From Oxalobacter aliiformigenes (lineage in GTDB: Bacteria > Pseudomonadota > Gammaproteobacteria > Burkholderiales > Burkholderiaceae_D), in the NCBI RefSeq assembly GCF_027116575.1, contig NZ_CP098252.1, positions 682,001-746,000 of the forward strand: a stretch of DNA of 64,000 nucleotides, written 5' to 3'. This document shows positions 19,962 to 30,572 of this stretch, piece by piece. How positions within the stretch are numbered: position 1 is the first letter of the stretch; the number at the start of each line of letters is the position of its first letter. The notes beneath the pieces are model-generated. The model worked only from the letters and a program-made list of their open reading frames with translations, made no database searches and was not told the DNA's origin. The translations under genes were made by a program, and so were the position numbers.

Positions 19962-21296
19962 ATGATGGTATCAGGCAAAATGGGTGGGCAAAATAGTGGG
20001 ATACCGCATCGTTTACTGGCGGAATGGACGCGTCTTGCAGAAAGTATGCATCCCAAAAATATCGACATGGGGCTCGAAAGAATCCGGATCGTGAAGGAAC
20101 GTCTTGGTATCCGCTTCGACTGTCCGGTCGTGATCGTCGGCGGAACGAACGGCAAGGGATCGACCTGTGCCATGTTGCAGACGATCTGGAAAGAGGCCGG
20201 TTATCGTGTCGGCCTGTATACATCTCCTCATATCCACCGTTTCAACGAACGGATAAGAGTTGACGGGGAAATGGCCGATGACGAAACGCTTGTCGGATGT
20301 TTTGAAGTCGTCGAGGCTGCACGTGGCGATGTGGCGCTGACTTTTTTCGAGTTCACGACACTGGTTGCCCTCAGACTGTTTGCCGAAGCGAAACCGGATG
20401 CCGTTGTGCTGGAAGTCGGGCTGGGCGGCCGTCTGGATGCCGTTAACCTGATCGATGCCGATGTGGCTGTCGTGACGAATGTCGCCATCGATCATGTCGA
20501 ATATCTGGGGGATACCCGCGAAAAGATCGGTTTCGAGAAAGCCGGGATATACCGTCGTGGCCGCGTCGCTTTTTATGGCGATACCAGTCCCCCGCATGCA
20601 CTGGTCGGGCATGCGCTCGAAACGGGAGCCGATCTCAGGATATTCGGGAGGGATTATTTCTGCCGGATGCATGACGGAAAATGGGATTATGTCGGAAGGA
20701 AGACTCTTGCAGAGTTGCCTTCTCCATCGCTGTACGGCGATAACCAGATCCATAATGCCACGACGGTTCTGGCGGTTGTCGAAGCATTGCAGTCCCGCCT
20801 GCCGGTTGCATCCGACGCTATCAGGCGGGGGCTTGCTCATACCGAATTGCCGGGACGTTTCCAGATTTTGCAAGACAGGCCCCAAATCATTCTGGATGTG
20901 GCGCACAATCCGCATGCTGCAGCCGTGCTGGCGAAGAACCTGAAAAAAACGAAGCCGTCCGGTATGACACATGCCGTATTCGGTGCCATGGCAGACAAGG
21001 ATATCGATGGTGTCATTGCCCTGATGAAAGACTGTATCGACCGGTGGTATCTGACCGATCTCCCGTTGCCACGTGCGGCGAGTGCGGAAGTTCTGAGACA
21101 GAAACTGGCGGCGGCGGGTATCGGACAGGGCAAGGACAGCCAGTGCATATCCGTCTATCACCATGCAGCGGATGCTTTGGCGAGCGCAAAGAATAATGCC
21201 CTGAAAAATGATAGAATAGTGGCATTCGGATCGTTTTGGGTCGTCACGGGGGTCACGGAAAACAGTGACCTGAACTCTCCCACCAACCATCATTGA
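19962..21296 (+). CDS. folC: dihydrofolate synthase / folylpolyglutamate synthase
   Basis: Mur-ligase-type ATPase that adds glutamate to dihydropteroate and folates. Seen are ESMHPKNIDMGLERI, the P-loop VGGTNGKGSTCAMLQTIWKE, EVGLGGRLDAVNLIDADVAV and the ligase-domain motif DVAHNPHAAAVLAKNL. About 444 residues from ATG 19962. The start is uncertain: the frame is open back to a TTG at 19914 and there is another ATG at 19980; none has a clear ribosome-binding site. The SPOR-domain gene begins 4 bp after the stop. Confidence 0.93.
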   Translation: MMVSGKMGGQNSGIPHRLLAEWTRLAESMHPKNIDMGLERIRIVKERLGIRFDCPVVIVGGTNGKGSTCAMLQTIWKEAGYRVGLYTSPHIHRFNERIRVDGEMADDETLVGCFEVVEAARGDVALTFFEFTTLVALRLFAEAKPDAVVLEVGLGGRLDAVNLIDADVAVVTNVAIDHVEYLGDTREKIGFEKAGIYRRGRVAFYGDTSPPHALVGHALETGADLRIFGRDYFCRMHDGKWDYVGRKTLAELPSPSLYGDNQIHNATTVLAVVEALQSRLPVASDAIRRGLAHTELPGRFQILQDRPQIILDVAHNPHAAAVLAKNLKKTKPSGMTHAVFGAMADKDIDGVIALMKDCIDRWYLTDLPLPRAASAEVLRQKLAAAGIGQGKDSQCISVYHHAADALASAKNNALKNDRIVAFGSFWVVTGVTENSDLNSPTNHH

Positions 21297-21300
21297 TTGC

Positions 21301-22206
21301 ATGAGCCGTTTTTCCTTTTTTCGCTGGGGCAAGTCGAAGTCCGATGCAGACAGGTCATCCGGGGACAGTGGTCGTTTTGTGGCGGATAGCGTGGACAGAA
21401 AAAAAGTTCCGGAACAGAACAGTTCCAGCGATCCCCATTTGCCGGAAAAGAAAAGGGCACGGCGACGTCTTGTCGGATCGGTCACGCTGGTTCTGGCCGC
21501 AATCATCGTGTTGCCCATGATCTTCGAATCGAAACCCAAACAGGCGACGCCTGATCTGTTGATCGATATTCCATCCAGAGACAAATCGTTGCAAACGGCG
21601 GCCAACAGCCAGGCAGTGACGTCTTCCGCCGATGTCGCAGGGGCAGCGGATGTGCCTGCTTCGTCTGGACAGTCGCCGGCCGATGGTATTGCGCCGGTTT
21701 CCCGACCGGAGCAGGATGCCGGGCAGGCAGCAACTCCGGCACAGACAGCCGTTTCCGTGAAAGACGATACCGTTTCACCGGTACAGGAAAAGCCTTCTGC
21801 CGTACAGGACCAGGAAAAGGATTTGCAGTGGAAGGCGGCGGAAAAACAGGCCAGAGCGGAAAAAGAAAAACAGCTGAAGGCCGAAAAAGCGCGGCAGGAG
21901 AAGGCAAAAGCGGATGAGGACGCCGATCCGATCGGGAAAATGATCGCAGACAAGAACAATGCTTCCGCCAAATCCGATAAACAGATGATTCAGGTCGCTG
22001 CACTGGCATCACAGCAAAAAGTGACGGAATTGCAGGCACGTCTTTCTAAAGCGGGAATCCGCTCCCATACACAGAAAGTGAAAGCGAAAAACGGGGAAGA
22101 ACGAATTCGTGTCAGGGTCGGGCCGTTTTCAAGCAGAGGCGAAGTGGACAGTGTCTGTTCGAAACTGAAAGCGATGGGATTGTCCTGTACGCTGGTATCG
22201 AATTGA
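21301..22206 (+). CDS. SPOR-domain cell-envelope protein (DedD/FtsN-like)
   Basis: A 301-residue bitopic protein. A charged cytoplasmic N-terminus of about 55 residues precedes one membrane helix (LVGSVTLVLAAIIVLPMIFE), then comes a long low-complexity Ala/Pro/Gln/Lys-rich periplasmic linker with a probable coiled-coil stretch (about residues 170-205), and a C-terminal SPOR domain from about residue 225 (IQVAALASQQKVTELQARLS, RVRVGPFSSRGEVDSV). SPOR domains bind denuded glycan at the septum, so a role in division or septal peptidoglycan is expected. The folC-SPOR-cvpA-purF order matches the dedD context in other proteobacteria. Confidence 0.88.
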   Translation: MSRFSFFRWGKSKSDADRSSGDSGRFVADSVDRKKVPEQNSSSDPHLPEKKRARRRLVGSVTLVLAAIIVLPMIFESKPKQATPDLLIDIPSRDKSLQTAANSQAVTSSADVAGAADVPASSGQSPADGIAPVSRPEQDAGQAATPAQTAVSVKDDTVSPVQEKPSAVQDQEKDLQWKAAEKQARAEKEKQLKAEKARQEKAKADEDADPIGKMIADKNNASAKSDKQMIQVAALASQQKVTELQARLSKAGIRSHTQKVKAKNGEERIRVRVGPFSSRGEVDSVCSKLKAMGLSCTLVSN

Positions 22207-22225
22207 TGTAGGCGGGAACCGTGTT

Positions 22226-22714
22226 TTGACAGCTTTCGATTATATTTTGCTGGTTTTGCTGATCGGTTCGATGCTGATCAGCCTGACGCGCGGGCTTGTC
22301 AAGGAAGTCATTTCCCTGGTCAGCTGGATCGTCGCGTTTTATGTGGCGATCAATTACGGGGAAGTGCTGGAACCGTGGTTGCCGCATGCGATTTCAGGTG
22401 ACGTGTTGAGGGTGATCGTCGCGTTTGTCGTGCTTTTTATCGGAACGCGGATTGTCATGATGTTTCTGGCAAAGCTGGCAAGTCTGGTGCTCCGCGCCAG
22501 CGGACTGACGTTTATGGACCGGTTTTTGGGGGCCCTTTTCGGTTTGGCCAAAGGCGCGCTGATCGCATTGGCGCTGGTACTGGTTTGCGGTATGACGCGG
22601 ATCCCCCAGCAGCCGTTCTGGAGGAATGCGATGTTTTCTCCGATGGCTGAGGCGGCAGCGAGAACGGTCATGCCGTATCTGCCGGGTTATTTCGTGGAAT
22701 ACATTCATTATTGA
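22226..22714 (+). CDS. cvpA: CvpA family membrane protein
   Basis: A 162-residue four-helix membrane protein of the CvpA family, first linked to colicin V production and later to envelope stress tolerance. Starts at TTG 22226 (TAFDYILLVLLIGSMLISLT), followed by the conserved RGLVKEVISLVSWIVAFYVA. Immediate upstream position to purF is conserved across proteobacteria. Confidence 0.93.
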   Translation: MTAFDYILLVLLIGSMLISLTRGLVKEVISLVSWIVAFYVAINYGEVLEPWLPHAISGDVLRVIVAFVVLFIGTRIVMMFLAKLASLVLRASGLTFMDRFLGALFGLAKGALIALALVLVCGMTRIPQQPFWRNAMFSPMAEAAARTVMPYLPGYFVEYIHY

Positions 22715-22769
22715 GTCGATGTATTTATGCAGTTTTCGTTTTTCTTAATTTTTGATTGAGGAGTCCACC

Positions 22770-24290
22770 ATGTGTGGCATCGTTGGTATCGTTTCCCAAA
22801 CCCCTGTCAACCAGCTGATTTACGATGCATTGCAACTCCTGCAACATCGTGGTCAGGATGCTGCAGGTATCGCAACCTGCAATAACGGCAAATTCGCCAT
22901 GTTCAAGGCGAACGGTCTGGTCAGGGACGTTTTCCGTACCCGTAACATGCGCGCTCTCCCGGGAACCTGCGGGATCGGCCATGTCCGTTATCCGACAGCC
23001 GGTTCCGCCAAGAACGAGGAGGAAGCGCAGCCTTTTTACGTCAATGCCCCTTTCGGCATTACATTCGCTCATAACGGCAATCTGACCAATTGTGAGCAGC
23101 TGAAAGGCGAAATGTTCAAAAATGACCGTCGCCACATCAATACCAGTTCGGACTCGGAAGTCCTGCTGAACGTGCTGGCACACGAAATGCAGGAAGCGAC
23201 AAACGGTTATTCTCTGGATCCTGCCGCACTTTTCCGTGCCGTTTCCGTTCTCCACAAACGGGTTCGTGGTGCCTATGCCGCTGTCGCCCATATTGCCGGT
23301 TACGGAATTCTGGCTTTCCGCGATCCTTACGGCATCCGTCCTCTTTGTATCGGGTTCGCGGAAACGGATGCCGGAACGGAATATATGGTGGCCAGCGAAT
23401 CGGTCGCACTGGAAGGACTCGGATTCCGTTTTCTGCGGGATGTCATGCCGGGTGAAGCGATTTTCATCGATACGGACGGCAATCTGTACAACCAGCAGTG
23501 TGCTGAAAATCCGAGTCTGAATCCCTGCATCTTCGAATATGTCTATCTGGCCCGTCCCGATTCCCTGATCGATGGGGCGTCGGTTTACGCCACCCGCCTG
23601 AAAATGGGCGAGCATCTGGCCGACAAGATCAAGCGTGAAATTCCGACCGGAGATATCGATGTGGTCATGCCGATTCCGGATTCTTCGCGGCCGGCGGCCA
23701 TTCAGCTTGCCTTGAAGCTGGGCATCGAGTATCGCGAAGGCCTCATCAAGAACCGTTATATCGGCCGGACGTTTATCATGCCGGGACAGGCTGTCCGCAA
23801 GCGTTCCGTCCGCCAGAAACTGAATACGATCGGCTCCGAATTCAAGGGAAAAAGTGTTTTGCTGGTTGACGATTCCATTGTACGCGGTACGACTTGCAAG
23901 GAAATCGTCCAGATGGTGCGTGAAGCCGGTGCATCCAAGGTGGTTTTCGCATCCGCCGCTCCTCCGGTCAAATTCCCGAACGTTTATGGTATCGATATGC
24001 CGACTCGTGAGGAATTGATCGCTTATGGTCGTACCGACGAACAGGTCCGTCAGGAAATGACGGCCGACGCACTCGTTTATCAGGATCTGGATGCCCTGAA
24101 ACAGTCGGTGACCGATGTCAATCCGGCATTGAGACATTTCGAAGCGTCCTGTTTCGACGGGATGTATATTACCGGGGATGTTTCGGCCGATTATCTCAAC
24201 CGGCTGGAATATGAACGCAAACATTCGGTACCGGTACCGGAAGATACTGTCAAAAACCAGTTGAATCTTTCTCTGGCAACAGCTGAGTAA
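22770..24290 (+). CDS. purF: amidophosphoribosyltransferase
   Basis: First committed enzyme of purine synthesis: PRPP plus glutamine to phosphoribosylamine. The start must be ATG 22770, because the product begins MCGIVGIVSQ and Cys2 becomes the N-terminal nucleophile of the Ntn glutaminase. The C-terminal PRTase domain carries SVLLVDDSIVRGTTCKEIVQ for PRPP binding. 506 residues, normal length. A terminator follows at 24310. Confidence 0.98.
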   Translation: MCGIVGIVSQTPVNQLIYDALQLLQHRGQDAAGIATCNNGKFAMFKANGLVRDVFRTRNMRALPGTCGIGHVRYPTAGSAKNEEEAQPFYVNAPFGITFAHNGNLTNCEQLKGEMFKNDRRHINTSSDSEVLLNVLAHEMQEATNGYSLDPAALFRAVSVLHKRVRGAYAAVAHIAGYGILAFRDPYGIRPLCIGFAETDAGTEYMVASESVALEGLGFRFLRDVMPGEAIFIDTDGNLYNQQCAENPSLNPCIFEYVYLARPDSLIDGASVYATRLKMGEHLADKIKREIPTGDIDVVMPIPDSSRPAAIQLALKLGIEYREGLIKNRYIGRTFIMPGQAVRKRSVRQKLNTIGSEFKGKSVLLVDDSIVRGTTCKEIVQMVREAGASKVVFASAAPPVKFPNVYGIDMPTREELIAYGRTDEQVRQEMTADALVYQDLDALKQSVTDVNPALRHFEASCFDGMYITGDVSADYLNRLEYERKHSVPVPEDTVKNQLNLSLATAE

Positions 24291-24309
24291 ACGGGGTGGT
24301 CTGCAAAAA

Positions 24310-24343
24310 GCCTGATGCCGCGCAGGTGGCGTCAGGCTTTATT
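24310..24343 (+). terminator. intrinsic terminator after purF
   Basis: AGCCTGATGCC, an 8-nt loop and GGCGTCAGGCT form a stem with one G-T pair, followed by TTATT. It ends the accD/folC-purF block. Confidence 0.75.
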
Positions 24344-24461
24344 ATCCGTGTTGACGGGAGATGGCCGGGATGACCGGCCGGTTTCTGTTCTCCATTGAAT
24401 TTCCGGTGTCGGACAGTATTTAAAATAACGATATGTTTTTATCCGATTGGACAGACGGGCG

Positions 24462-25016
24462 ATGAACAAGGCTTTTACAAAAGAAACGGATAACGATGAT
24501 GAACTGGAAACGGGTGCTCCGGCGCTTCCGGCCGGGTTCAAGAACTACATTACTCCTGCCGGCCTGAAGAAGCTGAAGGATGAATTACTGGAACTGATCG
24601 ACAGGGAAAGGCCGCAGGTTGTCCAGACGGTTTCATGGGCGGCGTCCAATGGCGACCGCTCCGAGAACGGGGACTATATTTACGGCAAGCGCCGGCTTCG
24701 TGAAATCGACCGCCGTATCCGTTTTCTGGTCAAGCGGATCGAGGCGGCGGAAGAGTTCGATCCGAGCATCCACTATGGCAATGACCAGATCTTTTTCGGT
24801 GCGACAGTGACCTATGAACGGGAAAACGGCGAAGAAAACACGGTGACCATTGTCGGTATCGATGAATTCGATCCGCTTCAGGGAAAGATCAGCTGGATTT
24901 CTCCAATGGCGAAGACGCTTATCAAGGCACGGGAAGGCGATACGGTGACTTTGCACACGCCCGGTGGCATCGAGGAACTGGTCATTCTGGAAGTCCAATA
25001 TCCGAAGCCGGAATGA
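24462..25016 (+). CDS. greB: transcription elongation factor GreB
   Basis: Rescues backtracked RNA polymerase by stimulating transcript cleavage. 184 residues from ATG 24462. The N-terminal coiled-coil tip carries acidic residues in SWAASNGDRSENGDYIYGKR, the GreB-type loop, and the C-terminal FKBP-like domain includes GATVTYERENGEENTVTIVG. The frame is open slightly further upstream but the ATG at 24462 gives the natural MNKAFTKETD start. Confidence 0.95.
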   Translation: MNKAFTKETDNDDELETGAPALPAGFKNYITPAGLKKLKDELLELIDRERPQVVQTVSWAASNGDRSENGDYIYGKRRLREIDRRIRFLVKRIEAAEEFDPSIHYGNDQIFFGATVTYERENGEENTVTIVGIDEFDPLQGKISWISPMAKTLIKAREGDTVTLHTPGGIEELVILEVQYPKPE

Positions 25017-25120
25017 ACGACCGGTATGGGTCGCGGTATCCGGGGAAGATTTCTGCCGGATTTTGCCTTTGTCGTATTCGCCCGTATACTGGAAAACAAA
25101 CTCCCTTTTGACGTTCCGAT

Positions 25121-27349
25121 ATGACTGTCGTTGCAAAGAATATTTTTTCCTACGTCTCTCGCAAGGTGAAACGGGCCGGTGCCGCTCCTTTCCTTCCCAT
25201 GTCGAAAAAGGAAATGGAGACACTCGGCTGGGATGCCTGCGATATCATCATCGTTTCGGGAGATGCCTATATCGATCATCCCAGTTTCGGTGCCGCCATT
25301 ATCGGACGGGTTCTGGAAGCTCAGGGATTTAAAGTCGGCATCATTGCCCAGCCGGACTGGAAATCGGTACATGATTTCCGCACGCTGGGGCGGCCGAAGC
25401 TGTATTTCGGCGTGACATCGGGGAATATGGATTCGATGGTCAACCGCTATACGGCGGAGCGGAAAATCCGGTCGGATGATGCCTATACGCCGGGGGGCGT
25501 CGCGGGAAAACGACCCGACCGTGCCTTGCTGGTTTATGCGCAGAGGGTAAAGGAGGCCTATCCGGGTATTCCGGTAGTGATCGGATCCATCGAGGCCAGT
25601 CTTCGCCGTGTCGCTCATTACGATTACTGGTCCGACAAGGTCCGACGTTCGGTTTTGCCCGATTCCAAGGCAGATCTTCTGGTTTATGGTAATGCCGAAA
25701 GGGCTATTGTCGAGTTGTCTCACCGGCTGGCCGCCGGTGAGAAAATCGAATCGATCCGCGATTTGCGTGGAACGGCTTTCATGGTACCGAAAGGCTGGAA
25801 ACCGGCAGAAGAATGGAGCGAAGTGGATTCCTCCCGGCTGGATACACCGGGGCCGGTCAGAAAACATCCCAATCCCTATTATCCGGAACAGGAACCGTGT
25901 CAGGCCATCGCAGGCCGGCAAAAGAGCGATACAACGCAGGCTGTCAGGGAAAGCCGGATCAGCCTGCGTCTGAAGGCGAACGGCCAGTCCGTTGTCCGGC
26001 TGCCGTCGTTCGAGCAAGTCAAAGACGATCCGGTACTTTATGCGCATGCGTCGCGTGTCATGCATCTGGAGTCGAATCCCGGCAATGCCCGGGCTCTGGT
26101 GCAGGCGCATGGTGAACGGGATGTCTGGCTGAATCCGCCCCCCTTGCCGCTGACGATGGAAGAAATGGACGGTGTTTATGGATTGCCTTATGCCAGAGCG
26201 CCGCATCCGGCTTACCGGGGAGAGCGGATTCCGGCATGGGAAATGATCCGGTTTTCCGTCAATATCATGCGGGGCTGTTTCGGGGGATGCACATTCTGTT
26301 CGATTACCGAGCATGAGGGCCGGATTATCCAGAGCCGTTCCGAACCCTCCATCCTGCGGGAAATCGAGGAGATCCGCGACCATGTAGAGGGGTTTACCGG
26401 GGTCATTTCCGATCTGGGCGGTCCATCGGCCAACATGTACCGTCTGGGATGCAAAAACGAAAAAGCGCAGCAAGTTTGTCGTCGGCTTTCCTGTGTCTAT
26501 CCTGAAATTTGCAAAAATCTCGATACCGATCACGGCAAACTGATTTCGCTTTACCGGAAAGCGAGAGCGTTGCCGGGTATCCGGAAAATTCTGATCGGCT
26601 CCGGTGTCCGCTACGATCTGGCGGTCAGGTCACCGGAATATATCCGTGAGCTGGTGACACACCATGTCGGCGGTCTGCTGAAAATCGCACCGGAACATAC
26701 CGAGCCGAACGTGCTTTCCAAAATGATGAAACCGGGTATCGGAACGTATGATGCGTTCAAGAAACTGTTCGACCGTTATTCGAGGGAAGCAGGCAAGGAA
26801 CAGTATCTTGTTCCGTATTTCATCGCAGCGCACCCCGGAGCGACGGACGAGGATATGCTGAATCTGGCCTTGTGGCTCAAGAAAAACCGTTTCCGTCCGG
26901 ATCAGGTCCAGACATTCATGCCGACCCCGATGGCGATCGCCTCGACAATGTACCATACCGGAAAAAATCCTCTGGAGCCGGTATCCCGCGATTCCGAAAG
27001 AGTGGAAACGGCGAAAAAAGGGCAGGTACGACGATTGCACAAGGCTTTTCTCCGTTATCACGACCCGGAAAACTGGCAGCTTTTACGGGAATGGTTAAGA
27101 CGTCATGGCCGTTCCGATCTGATCGGAAACGGACCCGGGCAACTGGTTCCGGCATGGAAGTCCGCTCCGGTTCCATTGATGGACCGTTTTGCTTCGTCTC
27201 GGAAACCGGGGCAATCAAAGCGTGCGGAGCCGGGAAAAAACAAATTGGCGGCACAATCTCCCCGTGCGCAGCAGGGGGATGGCAAAAAAGGGCAGTTTGC
27301 CGGAGCAAGCCGTCACCGAAAAGGTTTTTCTGTCCGTTCAGGACGTTGA
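25121..27349 (+). CDS. YgiQ family radical SAM protein
   Basis: A 742-residue radical SAM protein of the YgiQ (UPF0313) family. The cluster motif is seen in [13 protein letters not shown] (CxxxCxxC), preceded by the family N-terminal domain ([23 protein letters not shown] start and [20 protein letters not shown]) and followed by [14 protein letters not shown] and [20 protein letters not shown]. The C-terminus ends in a basic low-complexity tail. The precise reaction of this family is not established. A G6 tract at 25492-25497 is read in frame. Confidence 0.93.
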   Translation: MTVVAKNIFSYVSRKVKRAGAAPFLPMSKKEMETLGWDACDIIIVSGDAYIDHPSFGAAIIGRVLEAQGFKVGIIAQPDWKSVHDFRTLGRPKLYFGVTSGNMDSMVNRYTAERKIRSDDAYTPGGVAGKRPDRALLVYAQRVKEAYPGIPVVIGSIEASLRRVAHYDYWSDKVRRSVLPDSKADLLVYGNAERAIVELSHRLAAGEKIESIRDLRGTAFMVPKGWKPAEEWSEVDSSRLDTPGPVRKHPNPYYPEQEPCQAIAGRQKSDTTQAVRESRISLRLKANGQSVVRLPSFEQVKDDPVLYAHASRVMHLESNPGNARALVQAHGERDVWLNPPPLPLTMEEMDGVYGLPYARAPHPAYRGERIPAWEMIRFSVNIMRGCFGGCTFCSITEHEGRIIQSRSEPSILREIEEIRDHVEGFTGVISDLGGPSANMYRLGCKNEKAQQVCRRLSCVYPEICKNLDTDHGKLISLYRKARALPGIRKILIGSGVRYDLAVRSPEYIRELVTHHVGGLLKIAPEHTEPNVLSKMMKPGIGTYDAFKKLFDRYSREAGKEQYLVPYFIAAHPGATDEDMLNLALWLKKNRFRPDQVQTFMPTPMAIASTMYHTGKNPLEPVSRDSERVETAKKGQVRRLHKAFLRYHDPENWQLLREWLRRHGRSDLIGNGPGQLVPAWKSAPVPLMDRFASSRKPGQSKRAEPGKNKLAAQSPRAQQGDGKKGQFAGASRHRKGFSVRSGR

Positions 27350-27408
27350 CGGTCATGATATCCCTGGAGGGACTGAAAGGCCGAATTGTTTTTTTTTGCA
27401 ATGTTCGC

Positions 27409-28620
27409 ATGACTGGAAAAAAGAATATTTCGCTCATTGCACTGTCTCTGCTGAGTTTTTCGCTGGCAGATGTGCGGGATGGACTCGGTCCCTTTCTGGG
27501 CGTGTATCTCCAGGGAAAAAACTGGATGCCGGATGAAATCGGTTATGTCATGACGGTCGGCGGACTGGCCGGCATGTTGCTGACGACGCCTCTTGGTGCA
27601 CTGGCTGACGGGACCAGGAAAAAGCGGTCGATGCTGGCCGTGGCAACGGGAATGATCGTTCTTTCCGTTATGATGATTTTCCGCTGCCATTTTTTCCCTG
27701 TCGTTGCCGGAGCGCAGATCGTTCAGGGAATCATGGCTGCGGCTGTGGCGCCGTTATTGACGAGTATCACGCTGGGTCTGGTCGGTCAGAAAGGACTGGC
27801 GCACCGCCTTGGCCAGAACGAGGCCTGGAATCATTTCGGCAATTTCTCGACGGCTGTTCTCGGTGGGCTGGCCGGTTATTATTACGGTATTCCGGGTGTT
27901 TTCGGCGTCATGCTGGTTATGGGATTGTGTTCGGTCGTTTTTGTTTTCATGATCAATCCCGGCCTGATTGATTACGATACCGCACGCGGGCTGGAAAAGG
28001 AAAAAAATGCAGTTCCGACTCCGGCTGGTCGTCTGCTTGCAAACAGTGCCATTATCGTGACCGGACTGATACTGTTCTTTTTTCATTTGGGAAATGCGGC
28101 ACTTCTGCCTTTGTTGGGACAGTCGGCGGTTGCCTCATTCAAGGTCGATCCGGCCGTTTATACGGCAGCGACAGTCGTCATCGCCCAGTTGACGATGATT
28201 CCGATGGCGTTGCTGGCGGCAAAACTGGCCGAAAAACGGGGGTATGGGCCGGTTTTTCTGTTCGCCCTTCTCGCCTTGCCGGCAAGAGGGCTGGTGGCCG
28301 GTTTCTGGCACGACCCGTGGAGCATTGTCCCTGTCCAGATTCTGGACGGTGTCGGTGCCGGGCTGATCGGTGTGGCAACACCCGGTATCGTGGCGAAAAT
28401 CCTGCGTGGAACCGGGCATGTCAATATGGGACTGGGTATTGTCATGACCCTTCAGGGAATCGGTGCAGCGTTGAGCAGTACCGTAGGCGGTCTGTTTGCA
28501 TATCATGCCGGATATGGCGCTGCATTTCTGGCATTGACGGTATCGGCATGTTGTGCGCTGGCACTGTTTCTGGCTGCCGGCAGATGGTTGCCGCCTTTCG
28601 GAACAGAACTGGTGAACTGA
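27409..28620 (+). CDS. MFS transporter
   Basis: A 403-residue permease with about 12 membrane helices; starts MTGKKNISLIALSLLSFSLA. The frame is open far upstream inside ygiQ, so the start was placed at the first ATG giving a normal MFS N-terminus (27409); ATG 27355 is an alternative. The segments SFSLADVRDGLGPFLGVYLQ and GALADGTRKKRSMLA are typical of the loop 2-3 region. The substrate cannot be inferred. No clear ribosome-binding site is seen. Confidence 0.85.
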   Translation: MTGKKNISLIALSLLSFSLADVRDGLGPFLGVYLQGKNWMPDEIGYVMTVGGLAGMLLTTPLGALADGTRKKRSMLAVATGMIVLSVMMIFRCHFFPVVAGAQIVQGIMAAAVAPLLTSITLGLVGQKGLAHRLGQNEAWNHFGNFSTAVLGGLAGYYYGIPGVFGVMLVMGLCSVVFVFMINPGLIDYDTARGLEKEKNAVPTPAGRLLANSAIIVTGLILFFFHLGNAALLPLLGQSAVASFKVDPAVYTAATVVIAQLTMIPMALLAAKLAEKRGYGPVFLFALLALPARGLVAGFWHDPWSIVPVQILDGVGAGLIGVATPGIVAKILRGTGHVNMGLGIVMTLQGIGAALSSTVGGLFAYHAGYGAAFLALTVSACCALALFLAAGRWLPPFGTELVN

Positions 28621-28778
28621 TTCTGCTTTATCGCAACGTTCCGTGAAAAACCGGAGCGGTCCCATAGAGGGATAAAGCGAGTTTTTTCCCGAAATTTAGT
28701 AAAATGTCTCTTTTTACCGGCATTTCTGGTTTATAGTGTCTCGTTTTCCGTCTGACTCGTCTTTTTTTCTGCAAGCTA

Positions 28779-30572
28779 ATGAAAAACATCCGTAATTTTT
28801 CCATTATCGCTCATATCGACCATGGCAAATCGACGCTTGCCGACCGGATCATCCAGTTGTGCGGTGGTCTGTCGGATCGTGAAATGGAAGCGCAGGTGCT
28901 CGATTCCATGGATCTGGAAAGGGAACGGGGCATCACCATCAAGGCCCAGACAGCGGCCCTGAATTACAAGGCCAGAGACGGACAGATCTATAACCTGAAT
29001 CTCATCGATACCCCGGGACATGTCGACTTCAGCTATGAAGTCAGTCGTTCCCTTTCCGCCTGTGAAGGAGCGCTTCTGGTTGTGGACGCTTCACAGGGGG
29101 TGGAAGCGCAAACGGTGGCGAACTGTTATACCGCGCTGGACCTGAATGTCGAGGTCGTACCGGTTTTGAACAAGATCGATTTGCCGTCGGCCGATCCGGA
29201 CAATGCCCGCTCTGAAATCGAGGATGTTATCGGTATCGAGGCGACCGATGCCGTTCTTTGTTCCGCCAAGACGGGGCAGGGAGTGGAAGATATTCTGGAA
29301 GCGATCATCGCGCGGGTTCCTCCGCCGCAAGGCGATCCGGATGCCCCGTTGCAGGCCCTGATCATCGATTCCTGGTTCGACAATTATGTCGGGGTCGTCA
29401 TGCTGGTTCGCATCAAGAACGGTACCCTGAGACCGAAGGAAAAAATCCGGCTGATGGCGACCGGATCGGAATATCTGGTGGAAAATGTCGGTGTTTTTTC
29501 ACCGCGTTCGCAATCGAAAGAATCCCTGTCGGCCGGTCAGGTCGGTTTTGTCATTGCCGGCATCAAGGAACTGAAGGCGGCAAAAGTCGGGGACACGATC
29601 ACGCTGGCTTCCCGTCCCGCCAGCGAACCGCTTCCGGGGTTCAAGGAAGTGCAGCCACAGGTTTTTGCCGGATTGTTCCCGGTTGAAGCCAATCAGTACG
29701 ATGCCTTGCGCGATTCGCTGGAAAAGCTGAAGTTAAACGATGCGTCGCTGCAGTATGAACCGGAAGTTTCCCAGGCGCTGGGATTCGGTTTCCGTTGCGG
29801 TTTTCTCGGCCTTTTGCATATGGAGATCGTACAGGAACGGCTGGAACGTGAATTCGGCATGGACCTGATCACCACTGCGCCGACAGTCGTCTATGAGGTC
29901 GTTCTGAAAAACGGTGACGTGCTGAAAGTGGACAATCCGTCCAAGATGCCGGATCCGGGACGGATCGAGGAAATCCGCGAACCGATCGTCACGGTCAATC
30001 TGTATATGCCGCAGGAATATGTCGGGCCGGTCATGACGCTGTGCAACCAGAAGCGGGGTATCCAGATGGATATGCATTATCATGGCAAACAGGTACGGTT
30101 GACCTACGAATTGCCGATGGCGGAAATCGTGCTGGATTTCTTCGACCGGATGAAATCCATTTCGCGGGGATATGCGTCAATGGAGTATGAATTCAAGGAA
30201 TATCGTGCTTCCGATGTCGTGAAAGTCGATATGCTGATCAATGGCGACAAGGTCGATGCTCTTGCCATTATCGTGCATCGGGCCAACAGCCAGTTCCGCG
30301 GACGTGCCGTGGCGGCGAAGATGCGGGAACTGATTCCGCGGCAGATGTTCGACGTGGCCATTCAGGCAGCGATCGGTTCGACGATCATTTCACGTGAAAA
30401 CGTGAAAGCGTTGCGCAAGAATGTCCTGGCGAAATGCTATGGTGGCGATATCACGCGCAAGCGCAAATTGCTGGAGAAACAGAAAGCCGGCAAGAAACGG
30501 ATGAAACAGGTCGGTTCGGTGGAAGTGCCACAGGAAGCGTTCCTGGCTATTTTACAAGTGGATGAAAAATGA
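28779..30572 (+). CDS. lepA: elongation factor 4 (LepA)
   Basis: Translational GTPase that acts on the ribosome and can back-translocate. 597 residues, normal length. G motifs are [25 protein letters not shown] and [12 protein letters not shown], followed by domains II, III, V and the LepA-specific C-terminal domain ending [15 protein letters not shown]. Its stop overlaps the lepB start as ATGA, so the two are coupled. Confidence 0.98.
   Translation: MKNIRNFSIIAHIDHGKSTLADRIIQLCGGLSDREMEAQVLDSMDLERERGITIKAQTAALNYKARDGQIYNLNLIDTPGHVDFSYEVSRSLSACEGALLVVDASQGVEAQTVANCYTALDLNVEVVPVLNKIDLPSADPDNARSEIEDVIGIEATDAVLCSAKTGQGVEDILEAIIARVPPPQGDPDAPLQALIIDSWFDNYVGVVMLVRIKNGTLRPKEKIRLMATGSEYLVENVGVFSPRSQSKESLSAGQVGFVIAGIKELKAAKVGDTITLASRPASEPLPGFKEVQPQVFAGLFPVEANQYDALRDSLEKLKLNDASLQYEPEVSQALGFGFRCGFLGLLHMEIVQERLEREFGMDLITTAPTVVYEVVLKNGDVLKVDNPSKMPDPGRIEEIREPIVTVNLYMPQEYVGPVMTLCNQKRGIQMDMHYHGKQVRLTYELPMAEIVLDFFDRMKSISRGYASMEYEFKEYRASDVVKVDMLINGDKVDALAIIVHRANSQFRGRAVAAKMRELIPRQMFDVAIQAAIGSTIISRENVKALRKNVLAKCYGGDITRKRKLLEKQKAGKKRMKQVGSVEVPQEAFLAILQVDEK

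Noticed and set aside
20013..21971. A 652-codon open frame on the minus strand across folC and the SPOR gene
   Set aside because: It is fully antisense to two genes with clear family motifs; composition is Ser/Ala/Phe/Cys-rich with no domain pattern. Similar antisense frames at 12384-13673, 16792-18237, 22725-24224, 24878-26533 and 30437-31798 were rejected for the same reason.
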